From the NCBI GenBank assembly GCA_964604015.1, contig CAZRXF010000012.1, positions 248,001 through 312,000 of the forward strand: 64,000 nt of DNA, read 5' to 3'. A program made the translations under genes and the position numbers. The stretch is from CANNBR01 sp964604015. Its GTDB lineage: Bacteria > Babelota > Babeliae > Babelales > CAIQNR01. Of this stretch, positions 41,103 through 49,717 are shown piece after piece; the stretch's first letter is position 1, and every line of letters starts with the position of its first letter. The notes under the pieces are model-generated. The model worked only from the letters and a program-made list of their open reading frames with translations. It did no database searches and was not told the DNA's origin.

Positions 41103-42497
41103 TTAGAAGGTAAAGGTGGCATTTAAAAGTACCGTATTTGCCTTATAAGCTCCGCGGCGAGCCAATGGCATTTGGTACCCGACCCCGAGCGAGAAGTTTG
41201 GTGAAAGGTCATAATCAAAACCAAAATTGGCAACCTGGATCTTAAATGGAGAATCCTCGGCAAGGCGGGATGGTAGGAATGCTGGATCGGGAGTTACCAA
41301 TGTTACCGTGTCGATCAAATGAGCGGTGTAGAGGTATTGGACGTAGACCGAAAGGTTTTCAAGGAAGTGGTAGGCATTGATTCCCAAGCTTACAAACCAT
41401 GAGTTTCCCGGCTTTACCGTTATCATTGTTGAGTACGGGAACAGGACTGACTGATAAATACTGGTAGGAACACGTGCCAGGTAGGTTCTATTGAAGAAGT
41501 GGGTAAGACCAGCAAAGAAATCAAGTTCAAGGGTTTCAGCAAAATCAAAACTAAATCCGCCAGCTATGTTGACCGATTGGTGTTTGTTGTTTCCAAGGCA
41601 CAGATCGTAAATGACGTCGGGATTTTTTGGTTTAGCAACGGCTATGGTCCCACCGATCTGAATGATTGGTGTGAAGATAAAGTAGGGCCAATCTTCTGGA
41701 TCAGCGTCCTGATTAACAGGGAAATTATGACGAAGTGTTGCGTAGAGTGAAACGTCTTCAGCGCCTGTTTTTTGAATGTCTGTGTCGACTACTGCTCCTA
41801 ACTGCTTAAAGATGGCGCGTGCTGGTTCCATGAGAAATTGTTCAGCAGTTGTTTGGTCGGGAGTGAAACTTAAAACGAACGAAGTACTTGCAGGGTACAC
41901 GTTCTGAGCGCTTGAAATGGGTGTTAAATCAATGAGTGTAGTAGTTTGCTGCAAGTCAGCAACACCAGCTTGAATACTAAAAATTAAATCTTCAAAAATG
42001 CGTACAGCAGCGGTAAAGCGCAATCCAATTTTATGATATTTGCCGGCGTTTGAAAAAAAACCAAACTGTTGTGTTTCGTCAGTGTAGGTGGAATTGGAGA
42101 ATAACGGATTATTAACCGGTGGTTGTGGCCAATAGTACGTTTGTTGGGCAGCGGCCTGCAAAAGAGTTGGTTGTACTACGCCTTGGGGTAGGGTTCCATA
42201 CAAAAGGCCAATCATGTTCAAATGACCATGAACGTCTGCCACAGGGACTGCTTGTTTTTTTAAATCACGGGCGGTTGTTGCTTTTTGTCCGTACATTGAC
42301 ATGGAAAGAAAGAAACGTTCTGAAATACCGGTCCCCTCGTCCTTGAGCATTTGACGGGATTCTTTGTTGAGAATGGACGTTGGAAGGATGGTGCCAAAAA
42401 GTTGGTAGCCATCGTTGTAATCAAGAGTGACTCGTGCAGAAAGAGACGTGGCTGAGCAGGCAACCAAAAGAGAAAAAAGAATGCGTACTATTCTCAT
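41103..42497 (-). CDS. Outer-membrane beta-barrel protein
   Basis: 464 residues with a signal peptide MRIVRILFSLLVACSATSLSA and AAGGA ribosome site. Alternating strand patterns, many aromatic girdle residues and the C-terminal NATFTF with terminal Phe indicate a BAM-dependent barrel. Phrases such as FGFDYDLSPNFSLGVGYQM are typical membrane strands. It resembles the barrel at 4353-5636 in size and general design; function (porin, transporter or adhesin) is unknown. Confidence 0.82.
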   Translation of the reverse strand: MRIVRILFSLLVACSATSLSARVTLDYNDGYQLFGTILPTSILNKESRQMLKDEGTGISERFFLSMSMYGQKATTARDLKKQAVPVADVHGHLNMIGLLYGTLPQGVVQPTLLQAAAQQTYYWPQPPVNNPLFSNSTYTDETQQFGFFSNAGKYHKIGLRFTAAVRIFEDLIFSIQAGVADLQQTTTLIDLTPISSAQNVYPASTSFVLSFTPDQTTAEQFLMEPARAIFKQLGAVVDTDIQKTGAEDVSLYATLRHNFPVNQDADPEDWPYFIFTPIIQIGGTIAVAKPKNPDVIYDLCLGNNKHQSVNIAGGFSFDFAETLELDFFAGLTHFFNRTYLARVPTSIYQSVLFPYSTMITVKPGNSWFVSLGINAYHFLENLSVYVQYLYTAHLIDTVTLVTPDPAFLPSRLAEDSPFKIQVANFGFDYDLSPNFSLGVGYQMPLARRGAYKANTVLLNATFTF

Positions 42498-42583
42498 GGG
42501 GATCCTTTTTTTACTGCTTAGAAAATATTTAGAGATAAGTTATAGCATTATGTGTTTTGTACCGTCAAATCAACCCTACCATC

Positions 42584-43825
42584 TTAGGAAGCTCTTTGGC
42601 ATATCTCTGTTGCATGAGCGCAGGCTTTTCTGAGTGCATACGTCCAGCAGTTTTGCGCAGCAAAATAGAAAACGAGGGCCGCTGTCAAAATTCCTGTAAC
42701 AGTAATGATATTGCGTCCTGATTTCCATTCAGAAGGGATCATAAGCAACGTTATCATGGCAAGGACATATGAGGTGATAAGAAAGAGTGCGGTGAAATTG
42801 AAGAAAAGATCATTGGTGAGTACGTAGAAACTTCCAAAAATACAGGTACCTAAAAAGATTGTCGCTGATTCGCGGTTTATGATGCCGCCTACCAAAAGCC
42901 GCTGTGTGGTACATGCACGTATCTTTTTGCAGAATGACAAGGTAAGGGCGCCAGAGGCCCAGATCATCGAATGGAGGGTGCCAAGAATTGCAAAAAGACT
43001 TGCAATATGAATGCATTCAATCGCCCATTCTTTTCCAGGAAAGACATGTATGAGAGCATTTGAAACAGGCCCTGGATATGCAGAAAAATAAGGGAGCGGA
43101 ATGGCAAGAATAAGACTCATAACGAACAGGAAATAGAGGCCTGCAACGAGCAATAGTGAGTAGGAGATGGCGCGGGGAAGATTCTTTTGCGGGTCTTGGA
43201 TAATAACGAAAAGTGAAGCGATCGATTCAAAACCAAAAAAGGAGAAGATGACGGTTCTTGTTTGGTCAAAAATACTTTTTAGTCCGTAGGGAGCGAATGG
43301 AAAAAGATTGGAAACTGATGCTTTGGTAAGGCACAAGGCGGTGGTAGCAAGAAGAGGGAAAATAGTTAAAACGATAAGTATCTGTTGGCTGATTGTCGAA
43401 AGAGAGACACCAAAAAGATTTAAGAACGTCAGAAGTCCTAAACAGAGAGCTCCAAGAAGAGATGCTGAAACTGAAGGGACGTAGCGAACAAGATGATCGC
43501 CGGCTGAGTGGGTCAACAAGCCCATAGCAACAACGATTCCCACCAGGTAACAGGCAGCGGCACATAACCCAAGAACATGTCCACCCCAGGGACGAACATA
43601 GGCATAAAATGATCCTTCTTGCGGATATAGTTGTGCGACGCGAGCTATCGACTGAGCCATACACCAGATAGCAAAGGCAACAAATACAAAGGTGAGGATG
43701 CTTGCCGGTCCGGCGTGTTGTGCTAAAGCACTGGGGATAACAAATACTCCTGCTCCGATCATTGCGTTCATACCAACAATAATTGCAGTGAAAAGTCCTA
43801 TTTTTTGCGAGTGACCGGTGGTCAT
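42584..43825 (-). CDS. APC-superfamily amino acid permease
   Basis: 413 residues, about 12 transmembrane helices, AAGGAG before ATG. Helix 1 carries IIVGMNAMIGAGVFVIP, the substrate-backbone binding motif of amino acid/polyamine/organocation transporters. Helix 6 region FSFFGFESIASL matches the family. Probably imports an amino acid by proton symport or exchange; specificity unknown. It is a single gene facing the structured GC-rich island upstream. Confidence 0.88.
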   Translation of the reverse strand: MTTGHSQKIGLFTAIIVGMNAMIGAGVFVIPSALAQHAGPASILTFVFVAFAIWCMAQSIARVAQLYPQEGSFYAYVRPWGGHVLGLCAAACYLVGIVVAMGLLTHSAGDHLVRYVPSVSASLLGALCLGLLTFLNLFGVSLSTISQQILIVLTIFPLLATTALCLTKASVSNLFPFAPYGLKSIFDQTRTVIFSFFGFESIASLFVIIQDPQKNLPRAISYSLLLVAGLYFLFVMSLILAIPLPYFSAYPGPVSNALIHVFPGKEWAIECIHIASLFAILGTLHSMIWASGALTLSFCKKIRACTTQRLLVGGIINRESATIFLGTCIFGSFYVLTNDLFFNFTALFLITSYVLAMITLLMIPSEWKSGRNIITVTGILTAALVFYFAAQNCWTYALRKACAHATEICQRAS

Positions 43826-43897
43826 GCGTGCTCCTTAAAATTCAGTATCAATGACGAGATTCGAAAATTGATTTTACTAGAACAGCCATTTTTTTAA

Positions 43898-43915
43898 AGG
43901 TGGGTATCGCCACCT
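43898..43915. repeat. Inverted repeat at the edge of the GC-rich island
   Basis: A perfect six-pair stem AGGTGG/CCACCT with a 6-nt loop. It lies between the amino acid permease start and the GC-rich island. There is no T tract after it on either strand, so it is not an obvious terminator. Confidence 0.4.
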
Positions 43916-43959
43916 CCTTTACCCCTACTCTTTTGAACGTCTTTTTTTTCTTTTCTCGT

Positions 43960-44140
43960 GGGAACGCGACATCTGTACCCCCTTACGCCGGGGGAGCGCC
44001 AGGGGGTGCTTGCCCACCCCCTTGGAACCAGGGCACCAGCCGTTCCTCTGGACCCCATGTCGGCTCCAATCCTCGTTGCCTCCTAACGGCGGACAACTCA
44101 GTTACGCCTGATGAGGACATGCTCCAAGCTCGAATCACAT
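43960..44140. other. GC-rich structured island, candidate non-coding RNA
   Basis: This 406-nt gene-free stretch (43826-44231) holds a block much richer in GC than its surroundings and full of inverted repeats. On the minus strand CTTGGA near 44130 pairs with TCCAAG near 44020, CATGTC pairs with GACATG and GTTGTCC with the segment around GGAGGCAAC. Two further hairpins follow, with arms AGGGGGTG/CACCCCCT and CCCCC/GGGGG. I compared it with 4.5S/SRP RNA, tmRNA, 6S RNA and cobalamin riboswitches and found no diagnostic core. Strand and ends are uncertain. Confidence 0.45.
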
Positions 44141-44231
44141 GAACAACATTATTGAAATAGTAAAAGTACGATAAACACGTTATTATCAGAAAAAAGTTAT
44201 CTGAATCACCACGCATGCAATGGGGAAATGC

Positions 44232-44477
44232 ATGAACAAAAATTTCTGTCTTTATTACGTTGCACACATCGAAAAACGGTTGTGTTGGCTTGTTTCATCC
44301 GCCATGCGAGGGACAGAGCATGTTGCCTTTGATCGGGCGTATGACGTTTCTGAAAGTATTTTTGAATTCTTTGTGCCCCAGGCAATGGAGCCGGTGTTTT
44401 TAGAGGTTATGGGCTACCTTGAAAAAAAGGGAGCAGTGTCAAATCTTACAAAAAAAGATAATCGATTTCAGGAATAG
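44232..44477 (+). CDS. Small hypothetical protein
   Basis: 81 residues from the ATG at 44232, which has GGGGA six nt upstream. The sequence (MNKNFCLYYVAHIEKRLCWL start) has a balanced, folded-protein-like composition with helices and a C-terminal basic part LEKKGAVSNLTKKDNRFQE. No signal peptide and no recognised family. It stands alone after the GC-rich island. Weak inverted repeats follow at 44480-44530 but no convincing terminator. Confidence 0.5.
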   Translation: MNKNFCLYYVAHIEKRLCWLVSSAMRGTEHVAFDRAYDVSESIFEFFVPQAMEPVFLEVMGYLEKKGAVSNLTKKDNRFQE

Positions 44478-44682
44478 TGGCAGCCCCCGGAAAGGGGGAT
44501 AACCTCCATCTCCCCTCATCCGGATGGAAACTTTTTATGACGGTTCTCAGATTTTTATTCATTCTACCGCCCTGTATTCAAAAGTCAATTTGTAATTTTT
44601 TAAAAGGGTCTAGGTTTTTTTATTGGCCTTCGTTAGGCTTAACCCCTAAGTTATGTCTTATATGATAAAAGGGAGAGTGACG

Positions 44683-44982
44683 ATGAAAAAGCTGGTCTTG
44701 ATCGGAAGTGCACTATGTTTTATGCCTCTGGGTGCTGTCCAAGAAAAAGGTTACACAGAGCGGCTAAAGAAAGAGAAAGATCGGTTTATAGAAGAGGTTA
44801 AGACGGCTGGAGTAGAGCTTTATAAGCGCGTGATGCCGGAAAAAAAATCTCAAAAAAAGGAAGAACGAGGGGAACGGCTGACCTATATGACTTCAAGGCA
44901 GCAAAGACCAGTGATTGTTGAATCATGTGAGCATTGCAGAGATCTTTGTGGGGAACGTGCGCAAGCAAGCGATCTCGTTTAA
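44683..44982 (+). CDS. Small secreted basic protein with Cys motif
   Basis: 99 residues from the ATG at 44683 (GGGAGAG upstream). Signal peptide MKKLVLIGSALCFMPLGAVQ, then a highly charged helix rich in Lys and Glu (to about residue 65) and a C-terminal ESCEHCRDLC segment with three Cys that could bind metal or form disulfides. Unknown function. Followed by a strong terminator. Confidence 0.65.
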   Translation: MKKLVLIGSALCFMPLGAVQEKGYTERLKKEKDRFIEEVKTAGVELYKRVMPEKKSQKKEERGERLTYMTSRQQRPVIVESCEHCRDLCGERAQASDLV

Positions 44983-44995
44983 AAATCAAGATTGT

Positions 44996-45026
44996 AAGGG
45001 ACCGGCTGTTACTGGTCCCTTTTTTA
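44996..45026 (+). terminator. Rho-independent terminator
   Basis: An eight-pair stem AAGGGACC/GGTCCCTT with a 10-nt loop and T7 tract, ending the 44683-44982 transcript between convergent genes. Confidence 0.85.
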
Positions 45027-45030
45027 TTTC

Positions 45031-46476
45031 TTATGCAACAAACTGCAGAAAGGTATTGAGGCGCTCCTGAAAAGCAGAGTAGCCAAGCAATTGCCCAAGT
45101 TGAGCGATTCCAAGTCCGGTCGGAGATCCGGTAAGTCCGTAACGTACAAATGAAAAGAGCTCCTTAGGAGAGATACTCGCTGCCGTAGCTTCTTTTTTTG
45201 CCGTTGCAAGAAATGCTTCGAGCGTGGATTCTTGGATGCTCTTGGCAACAAGCGAACACAACGGTGCAAGCTTTTCTGGTACGATGAGCGTTCGGGCAAT
45301 GTCTTGTTCGTAGGATGGGGTATCAAAATAGAATGCGAGCAATGTCACACAGTCGCGTAACGTGATCATTTCTTGTTGGATGTTTGCAAGTGCAGTTTCA
45401 ATGTGTGAACGTTCCATCGTTTTTGTAACGGGATACGCCTCATGCAGGAACGGAAGGCAACGATCAGTAAGATCAGCAAGTGAAAGTCGAGCAATCCATT
45501 TATGATTTACCCAACGCAGCTTTTCCACGTCATACTTGATTTGTCCCGTTGTTGAAACATGATCGAAGTTCATAGTCTGAATAAGCTCTTGCTTGTCCAT
45601 AATCTCGTTTGCAAAAGATCCGCCAATGATTGCCAAGTAGTTTGTTATTGCTTCAGGTAGAAACCCTGATTCTTTAAGGTCTCGAAGAGAAAATCCAAAA
45701 TCGCGTTTTGATAACTTTTTGCCATCGGTGCTGCATAAAATCGGCATATGCCAATACAAAGGTAGTTTTGCGCCATAGGCTAAATACATGGCGGCCTGTC
45801 CTGCGGTGTTACTCAAATGATCTTCTCCGCGTATGATGCAATCTATTTTCATGAGTACGTCATCAATAAAGTTTGCAAACATGAAGGTGACGCTTCCATT
45901 TTGGCGAGAAATCGGGAAGTCAGAAAAATTTTTAAGATCGAAATGCACAGGACCATGAGCAAGATCGTGAATAGTAATGGTTTGTTCGTGATCAATCTTC
46001 ATACGCCAGATAAAGGGAGCAGCAGCTGCCTTTTGATCAGATTCCTGTGTTGTTAATTTTCGGCATATCTCATCATAACGAGGCGGTTGTTTGAGCGCTA
46101 TTTGGCGTTGGCGTTTTTTTTCAAGCTCTTCTGTTGAGCAAAAGCAACGGTAGACTAATCCCTTTTTGACAAAAGATTCGAGCTCTCTTTGATAAATAGG
46201 GTTTCGTTGGGATTGAAAATAGGGTGCCATCTCAGGACGTTCTTTTCCCGGACCTTCATCATAGGTGAGGCCAAGCCAAGCAAGGTCTTCTCTTATTTTT
46301 TCAGCACCAGGATCAAAATTTCGTTCAAGGTCAGTGTCTTCCACGCGCAGCACAAACGTTCCGTGTTTCTGATGAGAAAGGAGATAATTCATGAGGGCGG
46401 TACGGACATTACCCAAATGCATCATGCCAGTCGGGGCAGGAGCAAAACGAACGCGTGCTTTTTCTAATATACTCAT
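45031..46476 (-). CDS. gltX: Glutamyl-tRNA synthetase
   Basis: 481 residues. Class I synthetase charging tRNA-Glu. HIGH-type motif APAPTGMMHLGN at the start, followed by VRTALMNYLL, and KMSKS-type DGKKLSKRDF near residue 235; the zinc-like CFCSTEEL segment is near 112. The C-terminal half is the all-helical anticodon-binding domain. AAGGG lies upstream of the ATG. Whether it also charges tRNA-Gln cannot be told from sequence alone. Confidence 0.95.
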   Translation of the reverse strand: MSILEKARVRFAPAPTGMMHLGNVRTALMNYLLSHQKHGTFVLRVEDTDLERNFDPGAEKIREDLAWLGLTYDEGPGKERPEMAPYFQSQRNPIYQRELESFVKKGLVYRCFCSTEELEKKRQRQIALKQPPRYDEICRKLTTQESDQKAAAAPFIWRMKIDHEQTITIHDLAHGPVHFDLKNFSDFPISRQNGSVTFMFANFIDDVLMKIDCIIRGEDHLSNTAGQAAMYLAYGAKLPLYWHMPILCSTDGKKLSKRDFGFSLRDLKESGFLPEAITNYLAIIGGSFANEIMDKQELIQTMNFDHVSTTGQIKYDVEKLRWVNHKWIARLSLADLTDRCLPFLHEAYPVTKTMERSHIETALANIQQEMITLRDCVTLLAFYFDTPSYEQDIARTLIVPEKLAPLCSLVAKSIQESTLEAFLATAKKEATAASISPKELFSFVRYGLTGSPTGLGIAQLGQLLGYSAFQERLNTFLQFVA

Positions 46477-46693
46477 TATAAGACCCTTATAGTTTCAATC
46501 TAAAATAGCTAGAGAAGGGGGCAAAGTAAAGGAAGCCTTCAAGAAATCCCTATCTGGAACAGTTTTGGCGCTGTAAGGAGCATAGCTACCTGTTTTTTTA
46601 AGAGGGAGCGGATGATGTTTTGACAAAGGTTCAAACTGTTTGCTAGTTTTGTCCCTTGTCTTCAAGAGCATGACTAAAAAAGGAGTAGTGCCC

Positions 46694-46972
46694 ATGAATC
46701 AATGCTTACGTATTACATTTGTATCAAAAAACAGAATCGAAATTTTGTGCGAATTCGTTCAAAAACATGCACAAAAATATGAGTTGGAGGGGATGGTACA
46801 ACCGGTTGAAGATATTCACGTCAAAATTATTGCTTGCGGCGACCGGGATAACATTGAAAAATTTCTTGATACCCTCCACAAAAGTGCTGCTGAAAGAAAC
46901 CTGGAGGCTATTGAAGTTGAGCCATTCTTGAAAGACAGGGATTACCGGGGAGTATTTCGCTGCATAGAATAA
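46694..46972 (+). CDS. Acylphosphatase-like small protein without catalytic residues
   Basis: 92 residues from the ATG at 46694, eight nt after AAGGAG. The pattern LRITFVSKN, HAQKYELEGMVQ, VKIIACGDRDNIEKFLDTL and a final strand YRGVFRCIE follows the acylphosphatase alpha/beta sandwich. By alignment the catalytic Arg is Cys and the catalytic Asn is Pro, so acyl-phosphate hydrolysis is unlikely. The 14 nt before its start (AAGGAGTAGTGCCC) recur exactly before the ABC ATPase gene 600 nt downstream. Confidence 0.65.
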   Translation: MNQCLRITFVSKNRIEILCEFVQKHAQKYELEGMVQPVEDIHVKIIACGDRDNIEKFLDTLHKSAAERNLEAIEVEPFLKDRDYRGVFRCIE

Positions 46973-47063
46973 CGGTGTTCTAAGAATGCACAGGGGGCAA
47001 TTTTTCAGGGGTCTTTCAATGGTGGATAGCTGGTGGTTGACATTTCCAGTTGGTGCGTTACGT

Positions 47064-47286
47064 TTGACAAGAATAGTTCCTCTTTTTAGCGTAGGGAGTA
47101 TACGTATCATGGAAACTGTCTTTACCTTCTGACGTAGCAGCGCTACACACAATAGTTCGCGACCTCCTCCCGAGGTGGTTGTGTCTTTGCTTTTCTCGGC
47201 CTTTAATTCCGATCCGTGGAGTTGCCCTTTCAGGGTGACAAGGCTGGGTGTCTCTCAATTTTTTTTATGTATAAGGAGTAGTGCCC
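47064..47286 (+). promoter_or_regulatory. Structured leader upstream of the ABC transporter operon
   Basis: The 314-nt gap before the ABC ATPase starts with a consensus TTGACA at 47064-47069 and then shows several potential helices: GTAG/CTAC (47134-47146), ACACAA/TTGTGT (47147-47152 with 47179-47184) enclosing ACCTC/GAGGT, and GCCTT/AAGGC (47199-47203 with 47240-47244) enclosing CCCTTTCAGGG. A T8 run precedes the ribosome site. It could be a riboswitch or attenuator; I match it to no known class. Confidence 0.4.
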
Positions 47287-48045
47287 GTGAGGACATTATT
47301 GCGCGTTAAGAATATCGCGAAAACCTATCAAACTCCCCGAGGACCCATTGAATCATTAAAAGGTGTCAGCCTTGATATCATGCAGGGGGAGGTTCTTTCC
47401 CTGCTTGGAGTAAACGGTGCAGGTAAAACAACCCTGTCTTCCATCATTGCAACGCTTCATCCTGCCACCTCTGGTGACATTTTGAAAAATGACGTTTCCA
47501 TTTACCAAGATGTTGTCGAATATCGGCGTACGATTGGGTTTTGTCCGCAAAAGCCAAATGTCGATATGATGTTAACATTGGAAGAAAATCTGATGTTTGC
47601 AGGGCGGTTCTTTTGTCTGCCTGATACTGTTACCCGTGAACGTAGCGCTCATTTGATGAAACAGTTTGGACTTGAAAAATACGCACAACAGCGAGCAGAT
47701 ATTCTTTCTGGTGGCTATAAGCAACGTTTTATGCTTGCGCGAACTCTTATTCACAAACCTGAACTCGTTATTCTTGATGAGCCAACCGTTGGTCTCGATC
47801 CACATGTACGTCGAGAAATTTGGGAAATCATTAAAGAACTCCGTAATTCCGGAGTAACCGTCTTATTGACGACGCACTATCTTGATGAAGCTGAAAAGCT
47901 ATCTGATCGTGTGTGCGTGCTCGATAAAGGAGTCATCAAACTGGTAGACACACCAGAAAATCTTAAGAGTGTGCATGGTAAAGCAAATCTGGAAGACGTG
48001 TTTATCGCATTGATGAATGAAGAAAAAGAAGAACAGAAAGCGTAA
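47287..48045 (+). CDS. ABC transporter ATP-binding protein
   Basis: 252 residues. I chose the GTG at 47287 because AAGGAG is then 8 nt away; the GTG at 47281 is too close. Walker A GVNGAGKTT, signature LSGGYKQRFMLAR, Walker B LVILDEPTVGLDP and switch His in TTHYLDEAE are all present. It belongs to the DrrA/CcmA-like drug and polymer exporter group that pairs with ABC-2 permeases. Three such permease genes follow, the first 13 nt downstream. Substrate unknown. Confidence 0.92.
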   Translation: MRTLLRVKNIAKTYQTPRGPIESLKGVSLDIMQGEVLSLLGVNGAGKTTLSSIIATLHPATSGDILKNDVSIYQDVVEYRRTIGFCPQKPNVDMMLTLEENLMFAGRFFCLPDTVTRERSAHLMKQFGLEKYAQQRADILSGGYKQRFMLARTLIHKPELVILDEPTVGLDPHVRREIWEIIKELRNSGVTVLLTTHYLDEAEKLSDRVCVLDKGVIKLVDTPENLKSVHGKANLEDVFIALMNEEKEEQKA

Positions 48046-48058
48046 CGAAAGATACGGT

Positions 48059-48841
48059 ATGAATATATTAAGTATACGAACCTGCCTGCGTCTCATTTGG
48101 CGCGATATGGCAGTTTTTCGCCCCGGATTTATTGATCGTTTGATCAATGGAGCCTTGTGGGCTGGCATCACCATTGTGGTGTTCCAGTACATCGGGTTTG
48201 GTGATTCGGCGGTTTACCTTGGCGTGTTTATGGCATGCGCCAATGCGGTTAGCTGGGGATTTTTTGAGGTGATGGAAAACGTTGCTCGGTTGATCAGTGA
48301 TTTACAGGGTGAGCGGTCCATTTCCTATGCATTAACGCTCCCATTACCGCAATGGATGGTATTTTTTAGGATAGCGATTTCTAACGCATTACAAGCGATG
48401 GCGATTGCTATTTTTATTCTTCCGATGGCAAAGCTCCTGCTGTGGAATACCTTTTCGCTTGAACATTTTTCGCTCTTCAAGTTTTTACTGATTTTTATAC
48501 TTGCGCATCTGTTTTACGGATTCTTCTCTCTGTGGCTTGCAAGTATGGTAAAAAGCCTTGAGGCGATTGGTGATATTTGGATGCGTGTTGTGTTTCCACT
48601 TTGGTTCTTGGGTGGCTACCAGTTTACCTGGGCAACCTTTGTTCAAAAAAGTCCCATCTTGGCGTATTTGAACCTTGCGCTTAACCCACTTGTCTATTGT
48701 ATGGAGGGAGTTCGTGCAGCTGTTATGGGGCAAGAAGGGTACCTTCCCTTTTGGTGGTGTTGCGCTGCGCTTGTCTTTTTTACGACACTCGTAGGTGCTG
48801 TTGGTACTGTGAGAATGAAACGAAGACTTGATTGTCTTTAA
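48059..48841 (+). CDS. ABC-2 type permease, copy 1
   Basis: 260 residues from the ATG at 48059 with about six transmembrane helices. ABC-2 signatures include ARLISDLQGERSISY before helix 3, AHLFYGFFSLWLAS and the C-terminal LNPLVYCMEGVRAAVMG, ending VRMKRRLDCL. The two following genes encode paralogues with the same motifs. Together with the ATPase it could form a homo- or heterodimeric exporter channel. Confidence 0.88.
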   Translation: MNILSIRTCLRLIWRDMAVFRPGFIDRLINGALWAGITIVVFQYIGFGDSAVYLGVFMACANAVSWGFFEVMENVARLISDLQGERSISYALTLPLPQWMVFFRIAISNALQAMAIAIFILPMAKLLLWNTFSLEHFSLFKFLLIFILAHLFYGFFSLWLASMVKSLEAIGDIWMRVVFPLWFLGGYQFTWATFVQKSPILAYLNLALNPLVYCMEGVRAAVMGQEGYLPFWWCCAALVFFTTLVGAVGTVRMKRRLDCL

Positions 48842-48857
48842 TACTGTGTAAGTAGGG

Positions 48858-48882
48858 AGGGCGGTGTAAAAGCCGCCCTTTT
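48858..48882 (+). terminator. Intra-operon hairpin with short T run
   Basis: A seven-pair GC-rich stem (AGGGCGG/CCGCCCT) followed by T4, located between permease copies 1 and 2. It may cause partial termination and lower expression of the later permeases, or protect the upstream mRNA. Confidence 0.55.
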
Positions 48883-48892
48883 AGGTAGGGAC

Positions 48893-49693
48893 ATGAAAGA
48901 AAAAAACATTTTTGTACGCTGGCTAACAATAGGCCAGGTTTTTTTGCGACTTGTTGAGCGAGACTTATATGTTGCGCTTCCGTTGTTGCCAAACAGAATA
49001 GTGAGTGTGGTTGGTTTAACGGCCCTCACGGTATACGTGTATGAATATGTTGGCGTAGCTGGTGCGACAGGGTTTGGTCTTTTTATGGCAGCTTCAGAAA
49101 TGGCAAGCAGGGCGTTCAGGCGCGTTTTTCCTTCTTTGCGTATTGTTAGTGATCTGTTGGGTGAACGTTCGCTTTTTTACTATCTCACGTTGCCTATTCC
49201 TTCAACATTGGTTTTTCTTGCCTTGGCGCTTTCTTCGAGTATCGAGCTGATGTCTTTGTATATCTGGGTGCTGCCTACAGCAAAGGTTGTGTTGGGTAGC
49301 TCCTTTCAGCTTTCAGGAGTACAGGTACTTAAAGCGAGTGCTGTTTTTCTATGCGCGCATCTTTTTTACGGCATGAGTGTTCTTTTGCTTGCAAGTACAC
49401 CGGTACGTGCGCTTGATGATGTTGGGATTCTTCACTCTCGCTACTCAGAACCGCTTTTTTGGATAGGTGGGTATTATTTTACGTGGCATTTGTTGTACGT
49501 AAAAAGTCCCTGGTGTGCCTATCTTTTGCTCTTAAATCCACTGGTGTACGCGTGTGAGGGTATGCGCTCTGCTTTACTGGGTGATCCCCATTCGCTGCCA
49601 GTCGGTTGGTGCTGTGTGGCACTTCTTCTTTTTACCGTTGTTGTTGGCATACTTGCTGTACGGCGCATGAAGAAAAGAGTTGATTGTTTGTAA
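48893..49693 (+). CDS. ABC-2 type permease, copy 2
   Basis: 266 residues, six transmembrane helices. It shares the order of motifs with copies 1 and 3: RIVSDLLGERSLFYYLTLP, AHLFYGMSVLLLAS and LNPLVYACEGMRSALLG, ending RRMKKRVDCL. AGGGAC lies just before the ATG. It is the most divergent of the three. Confidence 0.86.
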   Translation: MKEKNIFVRWLTIGQVFLRLVERDLYVALPLLPNRIVSVVGLTALTVYVYEYVGVAGATGFGLFMAASEMASRAFRRVFPSLRIVSDLLGERSLFYYLTLPIPSTLVFLALALSSSIELMSLYIWVLPTAKVVLGSSFQLSGVQVLKASAVFLCAHLFYGMSVLLLASTPVRALDDVGILHSRYSEPLFWIGGYYFTWHLLYVKSPWCAYLLLLNPLVYACEGMRSALLGDPHSLPVGWCCVALLLFTVVVGILAVRRMKKRVDCL

Positions 49694-49717
49694 TGGTGAA
49701 AATGGGATCGGAATTGC

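Noticed and set aside
43960..44140. GC-rich island as SRP RNA (4.5S)
   Set aside because: The universally conserved symmetric loop and GGAA tetraloop segment of helix 8 is not present; the nearest part (GTTGTCC...GGAGGCAAC) lacks the AGCAG side.
43983..44267. Open frame across the GC-rich island, minus strand
   Set aside because: The translation is Gly/Pro/Arg-rich with no ribosome site and follows the inverted-repeat pattern of a structured RNA.
44477..44665. 62-residue open frame after the small protein gene
   Set aside because: No ribosome site, unbalanced composition and overlap with inverted repeats; probably not a gene.
47058..47258. 66-residue minus-strand frame in the ABC leader
   Set aside because: No ribosome site and composition dominated by Arg, Thr and Ser; it runs antisense through the structured leader.
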